Part shown: positions 10,001-16,511 of the stretch, piece after piece | How positions within the stretch are numbered: the first letter of the stretch is position 1 | How the letters are laid out: each line of letters begins with the position of its first letter | Assembly (NCBI RefSeq): GCF_037688875.1 | Contig: NZ_JAWDIE010000018.1 | Coordinates: 1 to 64,000 of the forward strand | Source of the DNA: Amphibiibacter pelophylacis | GTDB taxonomy: Bacteria > Pseudomonadota > Gammaproteobacteria > Burkholderiales > Burkholderiaceae_C | Length of the DNA stretch: 64,000 nt | Reading direction: 5' to 3' | The notes under the pieces: model-generated | What the model was told of the DNA's origin: nothing | Databases searched by the model: none | The model's input: the letters and a program-made list of their open reading frames with translations, nothing else | Program-made: the position numbers and the translations under genes

Positions 10001-11778
10001 CCGCCCGAGCGCAGCGTGCCGCTGCTGTCCACCTGCGCGGCATCCACCGACAGCGTCTGGCGGGCCGCAAGCTGCGCGCTGCCGCCCAGGCTCACGCCCT
10101 GGCGGGCCGACAGGCGAATGTTCTGTGCCTGGATGCTGCCATCGTGGCTGTCCACCGACTGGCCCGCCACCGTCACATCGCCCGCCGCCGTGATCTGGCC
10201 GGCGCTGTTGTCCAGCGTGCCGCCACTCACCTGCAGGCTGTCCAGGCGCATCTGTCCCTGGCGGTTGTCCAGCGCCTGCGTCTGCAGGCTGACCGCACCG
10301 CCCGATTCAACTTTGCCCCCCTGGTTGACCAGCGCGCCTGCGGCCTGGATCACGCCCGGGGGCAGGGGAGCGGCCACCGCCGTCCCACCCGCTGCCGTGC
10401 CACTGCCTGTTGCGCTTCCTGTTGCGCTGCCGCTACCGCTTGCGGTTGTGCCGCCCTCCGTGCCCGACCCGCTGCCGCCGGAAGGCCTCGAAGGCGTTAC
10501 CGCCCCGCCCGTGTCAGTGGCCTGCTGCGGCGTGCCGAACTGGCCCTGGCTGTTGTCCACCGTGCGCGCCGTTACCGACAGCCCCGCCGTGGTCTGGGCC
10601 AGGGTGCCGCCCGTGTTGTCGATGCCGCCGCCGCTGGCCAGCTCCAGGCGCTGCGCCTGCATGCTGCCGCCCGCATTGCCCAGGTCTGCCGCCGTCTGCA
10701 CCTTCACCTGCTGCGGGCTGAGGATCTGGCCGCCGTTGGCCAGACTGCCCGTGGCGATGTCCACCCCGCCCTGGCCCTGCAACGTGCCGGTGTTCTCCAG
10801 ACGGCCGTCCGCCCGCACCACCAGCTCGCCCGCGCTGGCGCCGATCTGGCCCGCGTTGCGCATGCCCAGGCCCGCCTGCGTGCCCAGCAGGGTGATTTTG
10901 CCGGCATACATGCCGCCCAGGCTGGAGACATCCAGCGCAAAGGCCGGGCCGTCAGCAGAGCTGGCACTGGCGGCGGGCGTGGCCTGGACCAAAGACGTGT
11001 CCGCGCTGATCTGGTTGTGCCCCGTCACCACCTGGAGCTGCTTGGCCCAAACCCCCGCATTGGCTTTCACCGCCTGTGCCAGCAGGCCGGTGTAATCCGT
11101 CAGGCTGGCATCCAGCCCCCTGCCATCGATGGTGATGGTGCCGCCGCTGACGGTATAGCCCTGCAGGCCACTCTCGCCCGTCTGGACCTGCCCGGTCACC
11201 AGCGTGGCCCGGCTGGCGTTGATGAAGCCCCCGCCATCCACCTGGATGCCTGCCGGGTTGGCCACGATGACCTCGGCGCGCTGGCCACCGACCTCGATAT
11301 AGCCCCTGATCTGGCTGGGATTGCTGCTGTTGACCTCGTTGAGGATGATTTTTGCCTCGCCCCGCGCCAGCCAGGGGTTGCCCTGGACCCAGCCCCCCTG
11401 CTGCGTCTGCACATTCCCCCGGCTGTTGTTCAGGATGACGCCATTGCCCTGCACATCGAACTGCTGGTAGGTGTTGCGCGAGACACCGGCACTGCTGGGC
11501 GTCTGGATGTTGACCAGGGGCACGCCATTGGGCGCAGCCAGCACTGTGGCCTGCTGCGTTTTGGGCGCAGAGGGGTCCGCAACCACCTGGGCCAGAGCCT
11601 GGGCCAGGGGGGCCAAAGCCAGCACGCTGGCCAGCGCCAGGCGGGCAACGGCGGACCCGGCGGAGGTCCGTCCAGACGTCTGTCCGGCCGATTTGCCCTG
11701 GGCGGTGGCGGATTCGGCCACAGCCACAAGCTGGCCATGACGGCGGCTGAAAACAAGGCGGTGAAGATGGCGGTTCAT
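1054..11778 (-). CDS. cdiA: CdiA/FhaB-type contact-dependent inhibition toxin
   Basis: A 3,574-residue two-partner-secretion exoprotein. The N-terminus (MNRHLHRLVFSRRHGQ) is an extended signal peptide region. Residues about 60-330 form the TPS/haemagglutination domain (NPAGIQVDGGGFINASRA). FHA-1 beta-helix repeats run to about 1620, an AT-rich unique segment spans about 1626-1960, and a Tyr/Pro-type segment follows (DGFYEQRLINEQ, TGRRYLGDY). FHA-2 repeats reach about 3000, then a pretoxin region (NNRQLHPDEVKLID) and a toxin tip from about 3390. The tip has a PD-(D/E)XK-like set: E3454, D3481, E3494-x-K3496. The protein should be exported by CdiB and deliver a nuclease into neighbouring bacteria. 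It starts 13 bp after cdiB and overlaps cdiI by 4 bp. The B-A-I order is the E. coli type, not the Burkholderia bcpAIOB type. Confidence 0.93.
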   Translation of the reverse strand: MNRHLHRLVFSRRHGQLVAVAESATAQGKSAGQTSGRTSAGSAVARLALASVLALAPLAQALAQVVADPSAPKTQQATVLAAPNGVPLVNIQTPSSAGVSRNTYQQFDVQGNGVILNNSRGNVQTQQGGWVQGNPWLARGEAKIILNEVNSSNPSQIRGYIEVGGQRAEVIVANPAGIQVDGGGFINASRATLVTGQVQTGESGLQGYTVSGGTITIDGRGLDASLTDYTGLLAQAVKANAGVWAKQLQVVTGHNQISADTSLVQATPAASASSADGPAFALDVSSLGGMYAGKITLLGTQAGLGMRNAGQIGASAGELVVRADGRLENTGTLQGQGGVDIATGSLANGGQILSPQQVKVQTAADLGNAGGSMQAQRLELASGGGIDNTGGTLAQTTAGLSVTARTVDNSQGQFGTPQQATDTGGAVTPSRPSGGSGSGTEGGTTASGSGSATGSATGSGTAAGGTAVAAPLPPGVIQAAGALVNQGGKVESGGAVSLQTQALDNRQGQMRLDSLQVSGGTLDNSAGQITAAGDVTVAGQSVDSHDGSIQAQNIRLSARQGVSLGGSAQLAARQTLSVDAAQVDSSGTLRSGGDTAIRADGPVNSSGQVYAGGNLAITSLGTVTNTGVAGAAGDTTVTAARLTSHAGSTLAAGLQADGRLAGNGRLQTSATGQTTLQGSTLSAGDQSHSAAALDVSGGDSQVSGRSVTLEAKSGGLDASAATVTAAQTLKATTPGLLDTRGASVSAAQLDLAAQALDNDGGRLSQSGSGDMTLDLAGTLSNRQGVLESSGRNLTLKAAALDSTAGRITHSTADASGQLAITTQSLDGAGATIQGNGGVSLQARLARLGGATTTAVGALDIGSQTLDASGGTLQGDSIRLGASQALTLGGSAQVSAVKGLQIDAGQVDSGGTLRSGGDTAIQASGPVSNAGQVYAGGNLAITSTGAVTNTGLAGSAGDTTVTAARITSTAGSTLAAGLQADGRVPADSSATLRTRASADTVLAGAVLATGTQEHSAAALDVGGNTLQARDIRLQARTGAVSAAGASLTATGTLALQAATRLDTQGATATAGQLELAAHDISNAGGRLQQSGSAATTISLPGRLDNSGGVIASNGSRLSVTAQGLSNAGGAVRGAAVDITTRDLLDNGAGGTLRAAGSLDVKAGQLASAGSISAGGDVTVTSAGDLSQSGQMVSDTGRVQASAGGTLHGAAGSLTAAAGDVSLTAGRIAQDAGSTLAAGLAGDGSIQAGRGTLATAAMQDSHLNGTLASGAGQQHSGASVDLAGASLTGQSARVQASAGDADASGSRISAAQGVSLQAAGTVRTAGASVSGQDVSVSAQSLDSQGGTLQAAGTLSVAARDVNNTDGRLLSSATTAVTATGVLDNTRGLISSQGTVSVVDPQAQASRTLVVTNTGGTLIAGQDAGGEPTGLLKLQAAKLGLDGQVLSLGDMDVSLLGDQTFASGSTPLQANGSLSLTTTGRLTNGGLLQPGRDLTVTAQDVDNQAGGVLSSGRTTHLAVAGTLTNRGQIDGGLTHIEAGTLANTGTGLIMGNRVAVAAGTVDNSAEGGKAATIASRGDLDIGAATLRNRDGAELLALNDLTVGGALGDAGRSTGKAGTVSNQSARILAQNNLSLTAESIENKNIHFKYSISKTVSKGAQEYILSSGKILQAKDVAWSKRYDPSECFFGQCGFGANGGIYPASGAYADIRFKGYYFGPDAYTPPYLSVGDHDTNLPARFSYRGDSPIWSDLGVKRPKTDGLAPNMPTGEDNGTTFTPASDLAIATWLKEVQPWLDLQNRINQFRKEVQVDLLSGQTPYNQFDVQQDVLTIDPDSEKKAAVISSGANLMLSASSRLENYASKILAKDISIAGSSLDNSGPTVSLATKVINGFTYEWAFLFKSCDPFCDDVYGWKSQAYSPPAVYKETEVGVIPLNGDGGGIPVSPNFPAPGESIPVKDLAPVVGVTSIAASVHAGKTTDKAVSAAVIAVGQTVGTSLPGVTSAVAPLQAGASATSTVPPSGAFIRTVTTAATLPASSLFAINPAADNKPLVETNPAFTQYSQWLSSDYMLKALAIDPATTQKRLGDGFYEQRLINEQVAQLTGRRYLGDYTTDDGQYRALMDNGATFAKAQQLRPGIALTAAQIAQLTSDIVWLVAQDVKLPDGTTTQALVPQVYARVQPGDIDGSGALISGDTLKLNVSGGLVNSGTLAGRRVVDIRAGDVTNLGRITGQDVGVKADRDIAVTGGTVDAQDSLKLDAGRNLAVASTTVGGSSQDGPSSHSYTALDRVAGLYVTGSGATRLQATAGQDIQLTAVQVAHAGGAGSTTLLQAGGDLTLDAVRTGRSQSIVWDADNHLKASQSQDVGTTVQAAGDIALKAGGDISGRAATVSSSAGAVTADGRDVKLAAGESSSSFDQAQRHTSSGFLSSTTIASRTTSDQTKAVASELSGRTVAINASRDVAVTGSNILSDAGTGITAGRNVDITAAAQNNASSSDYSKRSSGLLGGGGLGFTIGTRSQSSAQKQAGDTAAGSVIGSTGGNVSIQAGQTYTQTGSDVLAPKGDIGIQAKKVDITEARERRSDSSEQKFSQSGITVALSVPVIEAVQGVTQMANAVQDTRSARMQAMGTAMAAVKASDALDAAKATAQSLNDGKVPDGVSLSVSLGSSKSRSSSTSSSESGRGSTLAAGGNIAIQATGGGQGSDLTVRGSSIQSGGDIALKADNRVRVLGSQDETQQGGSDSSGSAAIGLSVGLGEQSAGLSLTLAASRALGHRNGSATTQQDSTVAAGKTLTIDSGGDTDILGGTASGETVKARVGGNLNLASLQDTAKFKEDSKNAGFNASIPIPGMSTGTASASLSAGKTALRSDYASTQTTSGIKSGDGGFDVQVKGKTTLDGAVIASSDAAVAQGRNRFRSEGRTELKDITNSAKYSADSVSVGVGISGAASKDTGAQPVQKSGPALNGAGLGSDSGSAGSVTQAGISGIAGDTSVRSGDVGSGIKPIFDADTVRADVNAQGVITKEFGPVAAKEWGTLADHLALEAQKEGRTEDAEKWREGGTYRAAGHAVLGGLTGGTAGAVGASASSLAAPVLGGVQSKLAAGLASAGLSDKLAQSLAGATVATAAGVTGAVAGGTAAGTAALNQDANNRQLHPDEVKLIDSNAARYALRRKISREEAIKELAQQAARQADATWSVFLGSETDTAAKLFLKEIGAGRTFTNDEGNQQPLFTAGAGDFANAMRGASYARSSTEVMDLYRRDLQPDAAAATPGQIAANAGTLVKDGAIEALSTLPGAAAQVILHPIDTAKAMPGAVVDGFSQAGQSLGGSAAIAFDDASRQQLIDLYGSNAAPGIAATAGALPAAAMVLPSTPAGKIALKAGGKILVDGAEAAVTAGNKVLDAAAVAFETNKIRNLEQVTMSAKGTISAQKITLAGTPAALNEAELSKLSGLGSLDSNAAGALREEVTDSYFRRNGFTALDGKCGAGNKNCFDGVYVKNGQVYINEVKPIGSKNTISLSGNSSSPNDIGVQMTKEWIDSRLDELFSSGDPVKIKTANIILDAIKSKNLVKTVSGVRPDGITTLGIK
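5930..6900 (-). other. AT-rich receptor-binding-like segment within cdiA
   Basis: This part of cdiA encodes residues about 1626-1950 (from KNIHFKYSISKTVSKGAQ to the start of the Ala/Val-rich linker). It is much lower in GC than the repeats on either side, has no FHA repeat pattern, and contains cysteines (CFFGQCG, CDPFCDD) that are rare in the rest of the protein. In characterised CdiA proteins the receptor-binding domain sits here, between FHA-1 and the Tyr/Pro-rich domain. The role is therefore inferred from position and composition. The paired cysteines suggest disulphide-stabilised loops. The target receptor cannot be deduced. Confidence 0.65.
7690..10092 (-). repeat. Three degenerate tandem copies of a long FHA-1 module
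   Basis: The motif encoding AGSTLAAGLQADGR recurs near 9802-9847 and 8832-8878, about 970 bp apart. The modules around it also match: LRSGGDTAI, QVYAGGNLAIT and GDTTVTAAR appear in the same order. A third, more diverged partial copy (AGSTLAAGLAGDGS, about 8053-8094) follows. The cdiA shaft therefore grew by duplication of a unit of about 325 residues. Long near-identical repeats of this kind can be collapsed or expanded by recombination or assembly error. Confidence 0.75.
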
Positions 11779-11791
11779 GCGGAGGCTTTCG

Positions 11792-13606
11792 TCAGAAATT
11801 CAGGTTCAGGCTCACCCCCAGGGTGGCCGATGCGGTGCGGAATCCTTGCGGACGCGACACGGGGCGCCCGGCGAAGAGATCCCAGGTGAGCACCCAGGGC
11901 ATGGGTCGCGCCACGGTCCAGCTGCCGCGCACGCCCAGGGCCAGACCCACCAGCCGGTCGCCCAGCTGCAGGCGGGTCTCCGGCCCCACGGTGCGCCCGC
12001 TGTCCAGCGCCAGATAAAGCTGGCTGGGGGACTGGCCCAGGTTCAGCGCCAGCTCGGTGCGGCTGACCCAGCCGCTGCGGGCGGTCAGGCTGGTCTCGCC
12101 ATCAAAGCCACGCACGCTGTAGCGCCCCCCGATGGAGAAGCGGTCCTGCGGCGTGAGCGGCGTCAGGGCGCGCTGGCCATTCCAGGCGGTGCTGATGCTC
12201 CCCGCCTGCAGCCCCCAGGGCATGACAAACTGCAGCGGCGCCTGTACCGACAGACGCGCACGGACCACGCCAAAGCGGGATGTTCCCTCGCCAAAATCCT
12301 CTTCCGGCGCGGGCCGGGAACCCAAGGCGCCCGTGCCACGGCGATAGTCCAGCCCCCAGGCCCAGCGCACGCCCTGGCTGTCCAGCGTCTGGTCCAGCCC
12401 CAGCCACCAGCCCGCCGTGCTGCGCTGCTGCACGCCGATCTCGGTGTCGTCGATGTAGCTGCGGCTGCTGCGCAGGAAGCCGCCCACGGTCAGCACCGTG
12501 CGGCTGTTGCGGTCGCGCAGGAGGGTGCGCGACAGCGACAGGTCGCCCGTCAGGCTGCTGCCGCTGTAGCTGTAGTCCTGGCTGGCCCCGGCCACAGTCT
12601 GCTGGTAGCTGCTGCGTCCGCCGGTGAAGGACAGCAGGCTGTAGCCCCAGGGCACCGAGTAGTGCAGGCTGTAGCCCGCCGTGCCGTAGCCGCGCCGCCC
12701 GTCCGCCGCCCGGGGCGGGGCATCGGCCCCGTCCAGCAGGCCCGCATTGCGGGTGACCGACACGTAAAACAGGTCGCTGAGCGTCAGCGGGTTATCCATG
12801 GAAAACGTCGCCGTGGACTGCCAGCGCCCGGTCGCCAGGCTGCCGCCGTTGTCCAGCCCCAGCGCCACACGCACTGGTGGACGGCTGCTGTACTGCAGCA
12901 GCAGATCGCTCGCGCCGGGCGCTGGGTCACCAGCCGCCGGGGCAATCTGGATATCCACGTCGGCCGTGGGCACACGCTTGAGGTTTTCCAGACCCTGCTC
13001 GATGTCACGCAGGTTCAGAAGCTGCCCTGGGCCGGTCGGCAGGCTGTTCCACAGGGCGGCTGGCCGCTGCGGCGCCCCCTGCAGCCGGACCTGGCTGACC
13101 CGCCCAGGGACCAGCGTGACCTGCAGCACACCGCTGCGCAGATCCTGCGGCGCAGCGACAGCGCGGCTGGTGACGTACCCCCCAGACACCAGCGCATCCT
13201 GCACCGCCGACAGCACGCGGTTGACGCCGGCCGTCCCGAGGCACCGCCCGGCCGGATCGGCAGGCCCTCCCGGGCCGGCCGCCGCCAGCGCGATGCGCGC
13301 CAGTTCAGGCGGTACCGGCTGACCGTCCGGGCTTTGCAGCGTCACGCTGCGGATGGCAAAGCAGGGCTGCTCGTCCGGCCATGGCGCGGATGGCGCAGTG
13401 GCCGCACCGGGCTGGATAAAAACCGGCGCATCGCCCTGAAGCTGTCTGCGCGCCTCTTCGCTGCGCTGCTGCTGCAGCCTGAGCTGGGCATCCGGGTCAG
13501 GGCTCTGGGCCAGCGCCAGGCCAGAATGCATGGAAAAGCCATACACAAGCAGGGCGGAAAGCAGGCAGCGAGACGCTGCGCGATACGGTTTTTTTATCCT
13601 GATCAT
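11792..13606 (-). CDS. cdiB: CdiB/ShlB-type two-partner-secretion outer-membrane transporter
   Basis: A 604-residue Omp85-family exporter for CdiA. I chose the ATG at 13606 because it gives a compact signal peptide (MIRIKKPYRA, hydrophobic LLSALLVYGF, cleavage after ALA near residue 33). Upstream in-frame starts would put about 43 unrelated residues in front. No strong Shine-Dalgarno is visible. After the signal come a QQQR-rich helix, two POTRA-like domains (first about 80-160, with PCFAIRSVTL) and a 16-strand-type beta barrel with alternating residues, ending in a terminal phenylalanine (SLNLNF). The VRGFDG motif near the last third is the conserved L6 hairpin (VRGY/F) of the family. It lies 13 bp before cdiA and is certainly its partner. 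Confidence 0.93.
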   Translation of the reverse strand: MIRIKKPYRAASRCLLSALLVYGFSMHSGLALAQSPDPDAQLRLQQQRSEEARRQLQGDAPVFIQPGAATAPSAPWPDEQPCFAIRSVTLQSPDGQPVPPELARIALAAAGPGGPADPAGRCLGTAGVNRVLSAVQDALVSGGYVTSRAVAAPQDLRSGVLQVTLVPGRVSQVRLQGAPQRPAALWNSLPTGPGQLLNLRDIEQGLENLKRVPTADVDIQIAPAAGDPAPGASDLLLQYSSRPPVRVALGLDNGGSLATGRWQSTATFSMDNPLTLSDLFYVSVTRNAGLLDGADAPPRAADGRRGYGTAGYSLHYSVPWGYSLLSFTGGRSSYQQTVAGASQDYSYSGSSLTGDLSLSRTLLRDRNSRTVLTVGGFLRSSRSYIDDTEIGVQQRSTAGWWLGLDQTLDSQGVRWAWGLDYRRGTGALGSRPAPEEDFGEGTSRFGVVRARLSVQAPLQFVMPWGLQAGSISTAWNGQRALTPLTPQDRFSIGGRYSVRGFDGETSLTARSGWVSRTELALNLGQSPSQLYLALDSGRTVGPETRLQLGDRLVGLALGVRGSWTVARPMPWVLTWDLFAGRPVSRPQGFRTASATLGVSLNLNF

Positions 13607-13872
13607 ATTTGTCAGGATAGGATGCCGGATCACAAAAAAACGAAATGACCAGGCACTGCAGTCAGGTTGTTGACAGGCCTCGAAAAACGTGAATTTGCAC
13701 CTGCTCCGTCCACTCTCCCCCGGAAACCCGTTCAACAGGAGCAGCTAAAACGTTCAAGCAACACCGAGAGCCTGTTCTCCCCCAGCCAGCAGTCTGTTCT
13801 GGCCCGGCACGAAAATTCATCCGACCGTGTCTTTCTGGCAACGTCCGCAAGGGCTGCGCAAAGCCGGCCTGC
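13607..13872. other. Upstream region of the cdiBAI operon, no gene seen
   Basis: About 265 bp between the cdiB start and the next recognisable coding remnant. It should hold the cdiB promoter. I see no convincing -35/-10 pair, operator palindrome or RNA gene. The short ORFs here have no signal of real coding. Confidence 0.4.
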
Positions 13873-14055
13873 TCAGCACGACGGCGCCGGAAAAGAGAAC
13901 TGCCCAGAGAAAGGGGCCATCACCGGATTCTCCTGAACACGCATCCGGCAGCCGTTTTCATATTTGACAACGCAGTCGCCATTGACGCACCAGGATTGGC
14001 ACCGGATGCTCTGTGTCCGGGGGCGACAGTTCTGGCTGGTGCCTTGTCGCTGCAA
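13873..14055 (-). pseudogene. Fragment of a cysteine-rich small secreted protein (tentative)
   Basis: A 60-residue minus-strand frame reads CQSWCVNGDCVVKYENGC and ends in FSGQFSFPAPSC. The spaced cysteines and the CVNGDCVxxYxNGC pattern look like the C-terminal half of a small secreted cysteine-rich protein. No signal peptide precedes it. About 25 bp upstream the sequence changes to a cdiA fragment, so this is probably a truncated passenger carried with the rearranged cassette. It could also be a chance ORF. Confidence 0.3.
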
Positions 14056-14078
14056 AGCGGGCGCTGACTCCGGGGGGT

Positions 14079-14872
14079 TCCGGCCTGCTTCTGGGCGCTG
14101 CTTTGGCTGCGTGTGCCGAGGGTGATGTCCACGTTGCGCCCGGCCGTGATGGCCGTACCCGCATCGCTCAGGACGTTGCTGCCCTTCACGGCCACGTCAC
14201 GGCTGGCGTTGATGGTCACAGTGCGGCCCGAGAGTTCGCTGGCCACAGCCTTCGTCTGGTCGCTCGTCGTGCGGCTGGCAATGGTTGTGCTGCTCAGGAA
14301 GCCGGAGCTGGTGTGGCGCTGCGCCTGGTCGAAGCTGCTGCTGCTTTCCCCGGCGGCCAGCTTCACATCCCGGCCGTCGGCCGTCACCGCCCCGGCGCTG
14401 CTGGACACCGTGGCCGCACGGCCACTGATGTCGCCGCCCGCCTTCAGGGCGATGTCGCCTGCGGCCTGGACTGTGGTGCCCACGTCCTGGCTCTGGCTGG
14501 CCTTGAGGTGGTTGTCCGCGTCCCAGACGATGCTCTGCGACCGGCCGGTCCTGACGGCATCCAGCGTCAGATCACCCCCGGCCTGCAGCAGCGTGGTGCT
14601 GCCTGCACCGCCTGCATGGGCCACCTGCATGGGCCACCTGCGCGGCCGTGAGCTGGATGCCCTGGCCCGCTGTCGCCTGCAGCACCGTGGCACCGCTTCC
14701 GGTCACATACAGGCCCGCCACCCGGTCCAGATCGGTGTAGCTGTGGCTGCTGGGGCCATCCTGGCTGCTGCCGCCCACGGTGGTGGAGGCCACGGCCAGG
14801 TTGCGCCCGGCGTCCAGCTTCAGGCTGTCACCAGAGATCAGCGCGCCGCTGCCGTCAATTTCGCCGGGCTGA
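14079..14872 (-). pseudogene. Displaced, rearranged cdiA fragment upstream of cdiB
   Basis: The block is highly similar to the intact cdiA between about 4226 and 5260. It has two internal deletions (about 180 bp lost near 14828, about 80 bp lost near 14124). A tandem duplication of gggccacctgcat (14617-14641) shifts the frame. It has no start, no signal sequence and no toxin tip of its own. It follows the lipoprotein gene by about 29 bp, so it is a scar of recombination between cdiA cassettes. Similarity to the intact copy is high enough for further gene conversion between the two. Confidence 0.85.
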
Positions 14873-14901
14873 CACACTGTCTTCTGGAATATACGATTTA
14901 G

Positions 14902-15246
14902 TTATTGCCCATAATAGCCTTCACGGGGACGCTGCGGTGCATTTTGGCATGCTGGCAACTTCGCGCGATAGTCTGGATAGGAGCAATTTCCACCCCAGCC
15001 CGATTTAAAATAAAACCCTTTTGCGAACATGCACTCAATTACTCTGGCATTCGCATTCTCTTGTCTTTCATTCGGTGCTTTGGGCTTGTTATCGCCGCAT
15101 GCCACCAATGCTTGGCGAACATCAAAAATGCTTGGACGCTTTTTACTTGTAAAGGCCTCATCATCATCAGGTGGCGGACTAAAGCCACGAAGAGTGCACG
15201 AAATCAAAAAAACCGCACCAGTCAGCAGGATGTAGATATTTTTCAT
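14902..15246 (-). CDS. Small lipoprotein, probable immunity-type orphan
   Basis: A 114-residue lipoprotein. A short positively charged start (MKN) and hydrophobic stretch lead to a lipobox LISC, with acylated Cys17. The mature part has four further cysteines and the pattern DVRQALVACG ... ECMFAKGF. This resembles a group of small lipoproteins often found next to secreted antibacterial toxins, though I cannot name a family. The ATG overlaps the TGA of an upstream open frame (15243-15245), implying translational coupling to it. A cdiA fragment follows downstream. A periplasmic immunity role is inferred from context only. Confidence 0.6.
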   Translation of the reverse strand: MKNIYILLTGAVFLISCTLRGFSPPPDDDEAFTSKKRPSIFDVRQALVACGDNKPKAPNERQENANARVIECMFAKGFYFKSGWGGNCSYPDYRAKLPACQNAPQRPREGYYGQ

Positions 15247-15384
15247 TTAAATTTTCGCTTTAAGCCCAAGGGTGACCCTGTGTTTTTATTTAAAATATCT
15301 ATCACCGAGCCTTTCGCCGGCACTCCAGAAATCAAAGACTCAAGCATTTTATTGATCAGCTGAAAATCAGGTCGTAGGTGTGAT
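15243..15384 (-). pseudogene. Possible C-terminal remnant of a toxin
   Basis: Between the PoNi-like gene and the lipoprotein one frame stays open and encodes DFQLINKMLESLISGVPAKG and a basic end (LKRKFK). It stops exactly over the lipoprotein start (ATGA). No separate start codon is visible: the frame enters from inside the PoNi-like gene. A toxin end coupled to its immunity gene would look like this, so I read it as the surviving tail of a deleted toxin. The evidence is only the open frame and the coupled stop/start. Confidence 0.3.
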
Positions 15385-16266
15385 TCATATCTTCTTCTTT
15401 CCGAAGAGACGTGCCAGCCAACCATCTTTGGGCTCCTCACGCACCGGGTGAATACTCGGCCCATCCGGCCGCAACAGATCACCCGGGTAGTACTCGTGTC
15501 CTAGGCACTGGCTGTCGTCCAGCCCAAAGGCTTTGACAGCCGCCACCGCCTCAATGCACCAACGGCCAAAATAGCTGCCCATCTCCAGCGGGTGTTTTTC
15601 GGGATCGCCGTAGATGTACCAAAACGGCTCTACCGCAGGCGCTTTGCGGTTCTTGGGCGCAGGCCGCTTGAGTTCGGCATACCAGTGATCGACAAACTCG
15701 CGCAGCGCCGCCGCTTGGTGGGGCTGCGGTGCATTCACCGCCTCAAGCAAACGGCCATAGGGCTTGGCGTGCAGCAATGCACTGCCAATGCGTCGACCCG
15801 GCTGTCGGCTGGCGATCACACGATCCAGCAATTCGTCCTCGCCTTCGCCACCCACCAAGGCCAACAGGCGCTGCCACTGCTCTTCGGGAATGTCCAGTGC
15901 CAAGGCCAAGCCGATGAGCCAGAAACACCAGTTGTAGTGGTTCAGGCAGGTCAGTGAGAAATCCCAATCCCGGCAGGTTGGCAAGTGGTGTGCTTTACAG
16001 ACCTCGTCACTCTGGCGGTTGGATAGCTCCCAAGCGTCGAGCAGGCCCGGGAAGGGCTGGGCCAGCTCGTGGATGGGAGATCCAGATGAGTAGAGGAGAA
16101 GTATCAATCGAACATGATATACACTCAGGTTAAATTGAAACTGCGGCTCGTATTTTGGATTTTCAGATGGCGTTTGACATAGATCACCGTGCTCTTGCAC
16201 AGCATCTCGGAATTTCTTCACTCTGCCAACCCAATACTCATCACTCCCCAGTGATGCGCGAATCAT
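15385..16266 (-). CDS. PoNi-like immunity protein (DUF1910/DUF1911 type)
   Basis: A 293-residue, mostly helical cytoplasmic protein. The C-terminal half contains GSYFGRWCIEAVAAVKAFG followed by LGHEYYPGDLLRP, the pattern I associate with DUF1911. The N-terminal half (RVKKFRDAVQ ... LLLYSSGSP) fits DUF1910. Proteins with this pair neutralise PoNe DNase toxins of type VI and other secretion systems. No PoNe toxin gene is visible in the window, so this is an orphan immunity gene that would protect against foreign attackers. Its ATG overlaps the stop of the preceding small ORF (ATGA). The fold assignment is from recognition, not a search. Confidence 0.7.
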   Translation of the reverse strand: MIRASLGSDEYWVGRVKKFRDAVQEHGDLCQTPSENPKYEPQFQFNLSVYHVRLILLLYSSGSPIHELAQPFPGLLDAWELSNRQSDEVCKAHHLPTCRDWDFSLTCLNHYNWCFWLIGLALALDIPEEQWQRLLALVGGEGEDELLDRVIASRQPGRRIGSALLHAKPYGRLLEAVNAPQPHQAAALREFVDHWYAELKRPAPKNRKAPAVEPFWYIYGDPEKHPLEMGSYFGRWCIEAVAAVKAFGLDDSQCLGHEYYPGDLLRPDGPSIHPVREEPKDGWLARLFGKKKI

Positions 16267-16511
16267 TTCCGCGCACCCGACAAGTTGCGATCAGGAAGGA
16301 TGATCTTCGACGTGTCTATTGATTTCGGCTTCCCAAGTGCGTCTAGGACTTCAATCGCTGCGGCGTCATCTGGACGAACAGTCACAACCCAACTTTCCAC
16401 TCTTCCCCTCCTTAAAGCCTTGCCCACATCAATCGCATTGTCTGCACCTACCGCCTCCGCTGTGACTTCAGCACTCGGGTTTCTGAGGGTGAGCCTCGCG
16501 ATCACCGGCAT
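16263..16511 (-). CDS. Small hypothetical protein coupled to the PoNi-like gene
   Basis: An 82-residue ORF, rich in Ala, Val and Asp, without signal peptide or membrane segment. It overlaps the end of the upstream gene by 44 bp in another frame, and its TGA overlaps the PoNi-like ATG, so it sits tightly in the immunity operon. I do not recognise it. It could be a genuine small protein, or the tail of a deleted toxin whose immunity protein is the next gene. Confidence 0.45.
   Translation of the reverse strand: MPVIARLTLRNPSAEVTAEAVGADNAIDVGKALRRGRVESWVVTVRPDDAAAIEVLDALGKPKSIDTSKIILPDRNLSGARK

Noticed and set aside
6901..11889. A 1,662-codon open frame on the plus strand opposite cdiA
   Set aside because: It mirrors the GC-rich FHA repeats in antisense. 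Its sequence is low-complexity Arg/Ala/Gln without any domain, and cdiA on the other strand is unmistakable.
13607..13735. Longer cdiB start at 13735
   Set aside because: It would place 43 unrelated residues before a perfect signal peptide that starts at 13606.
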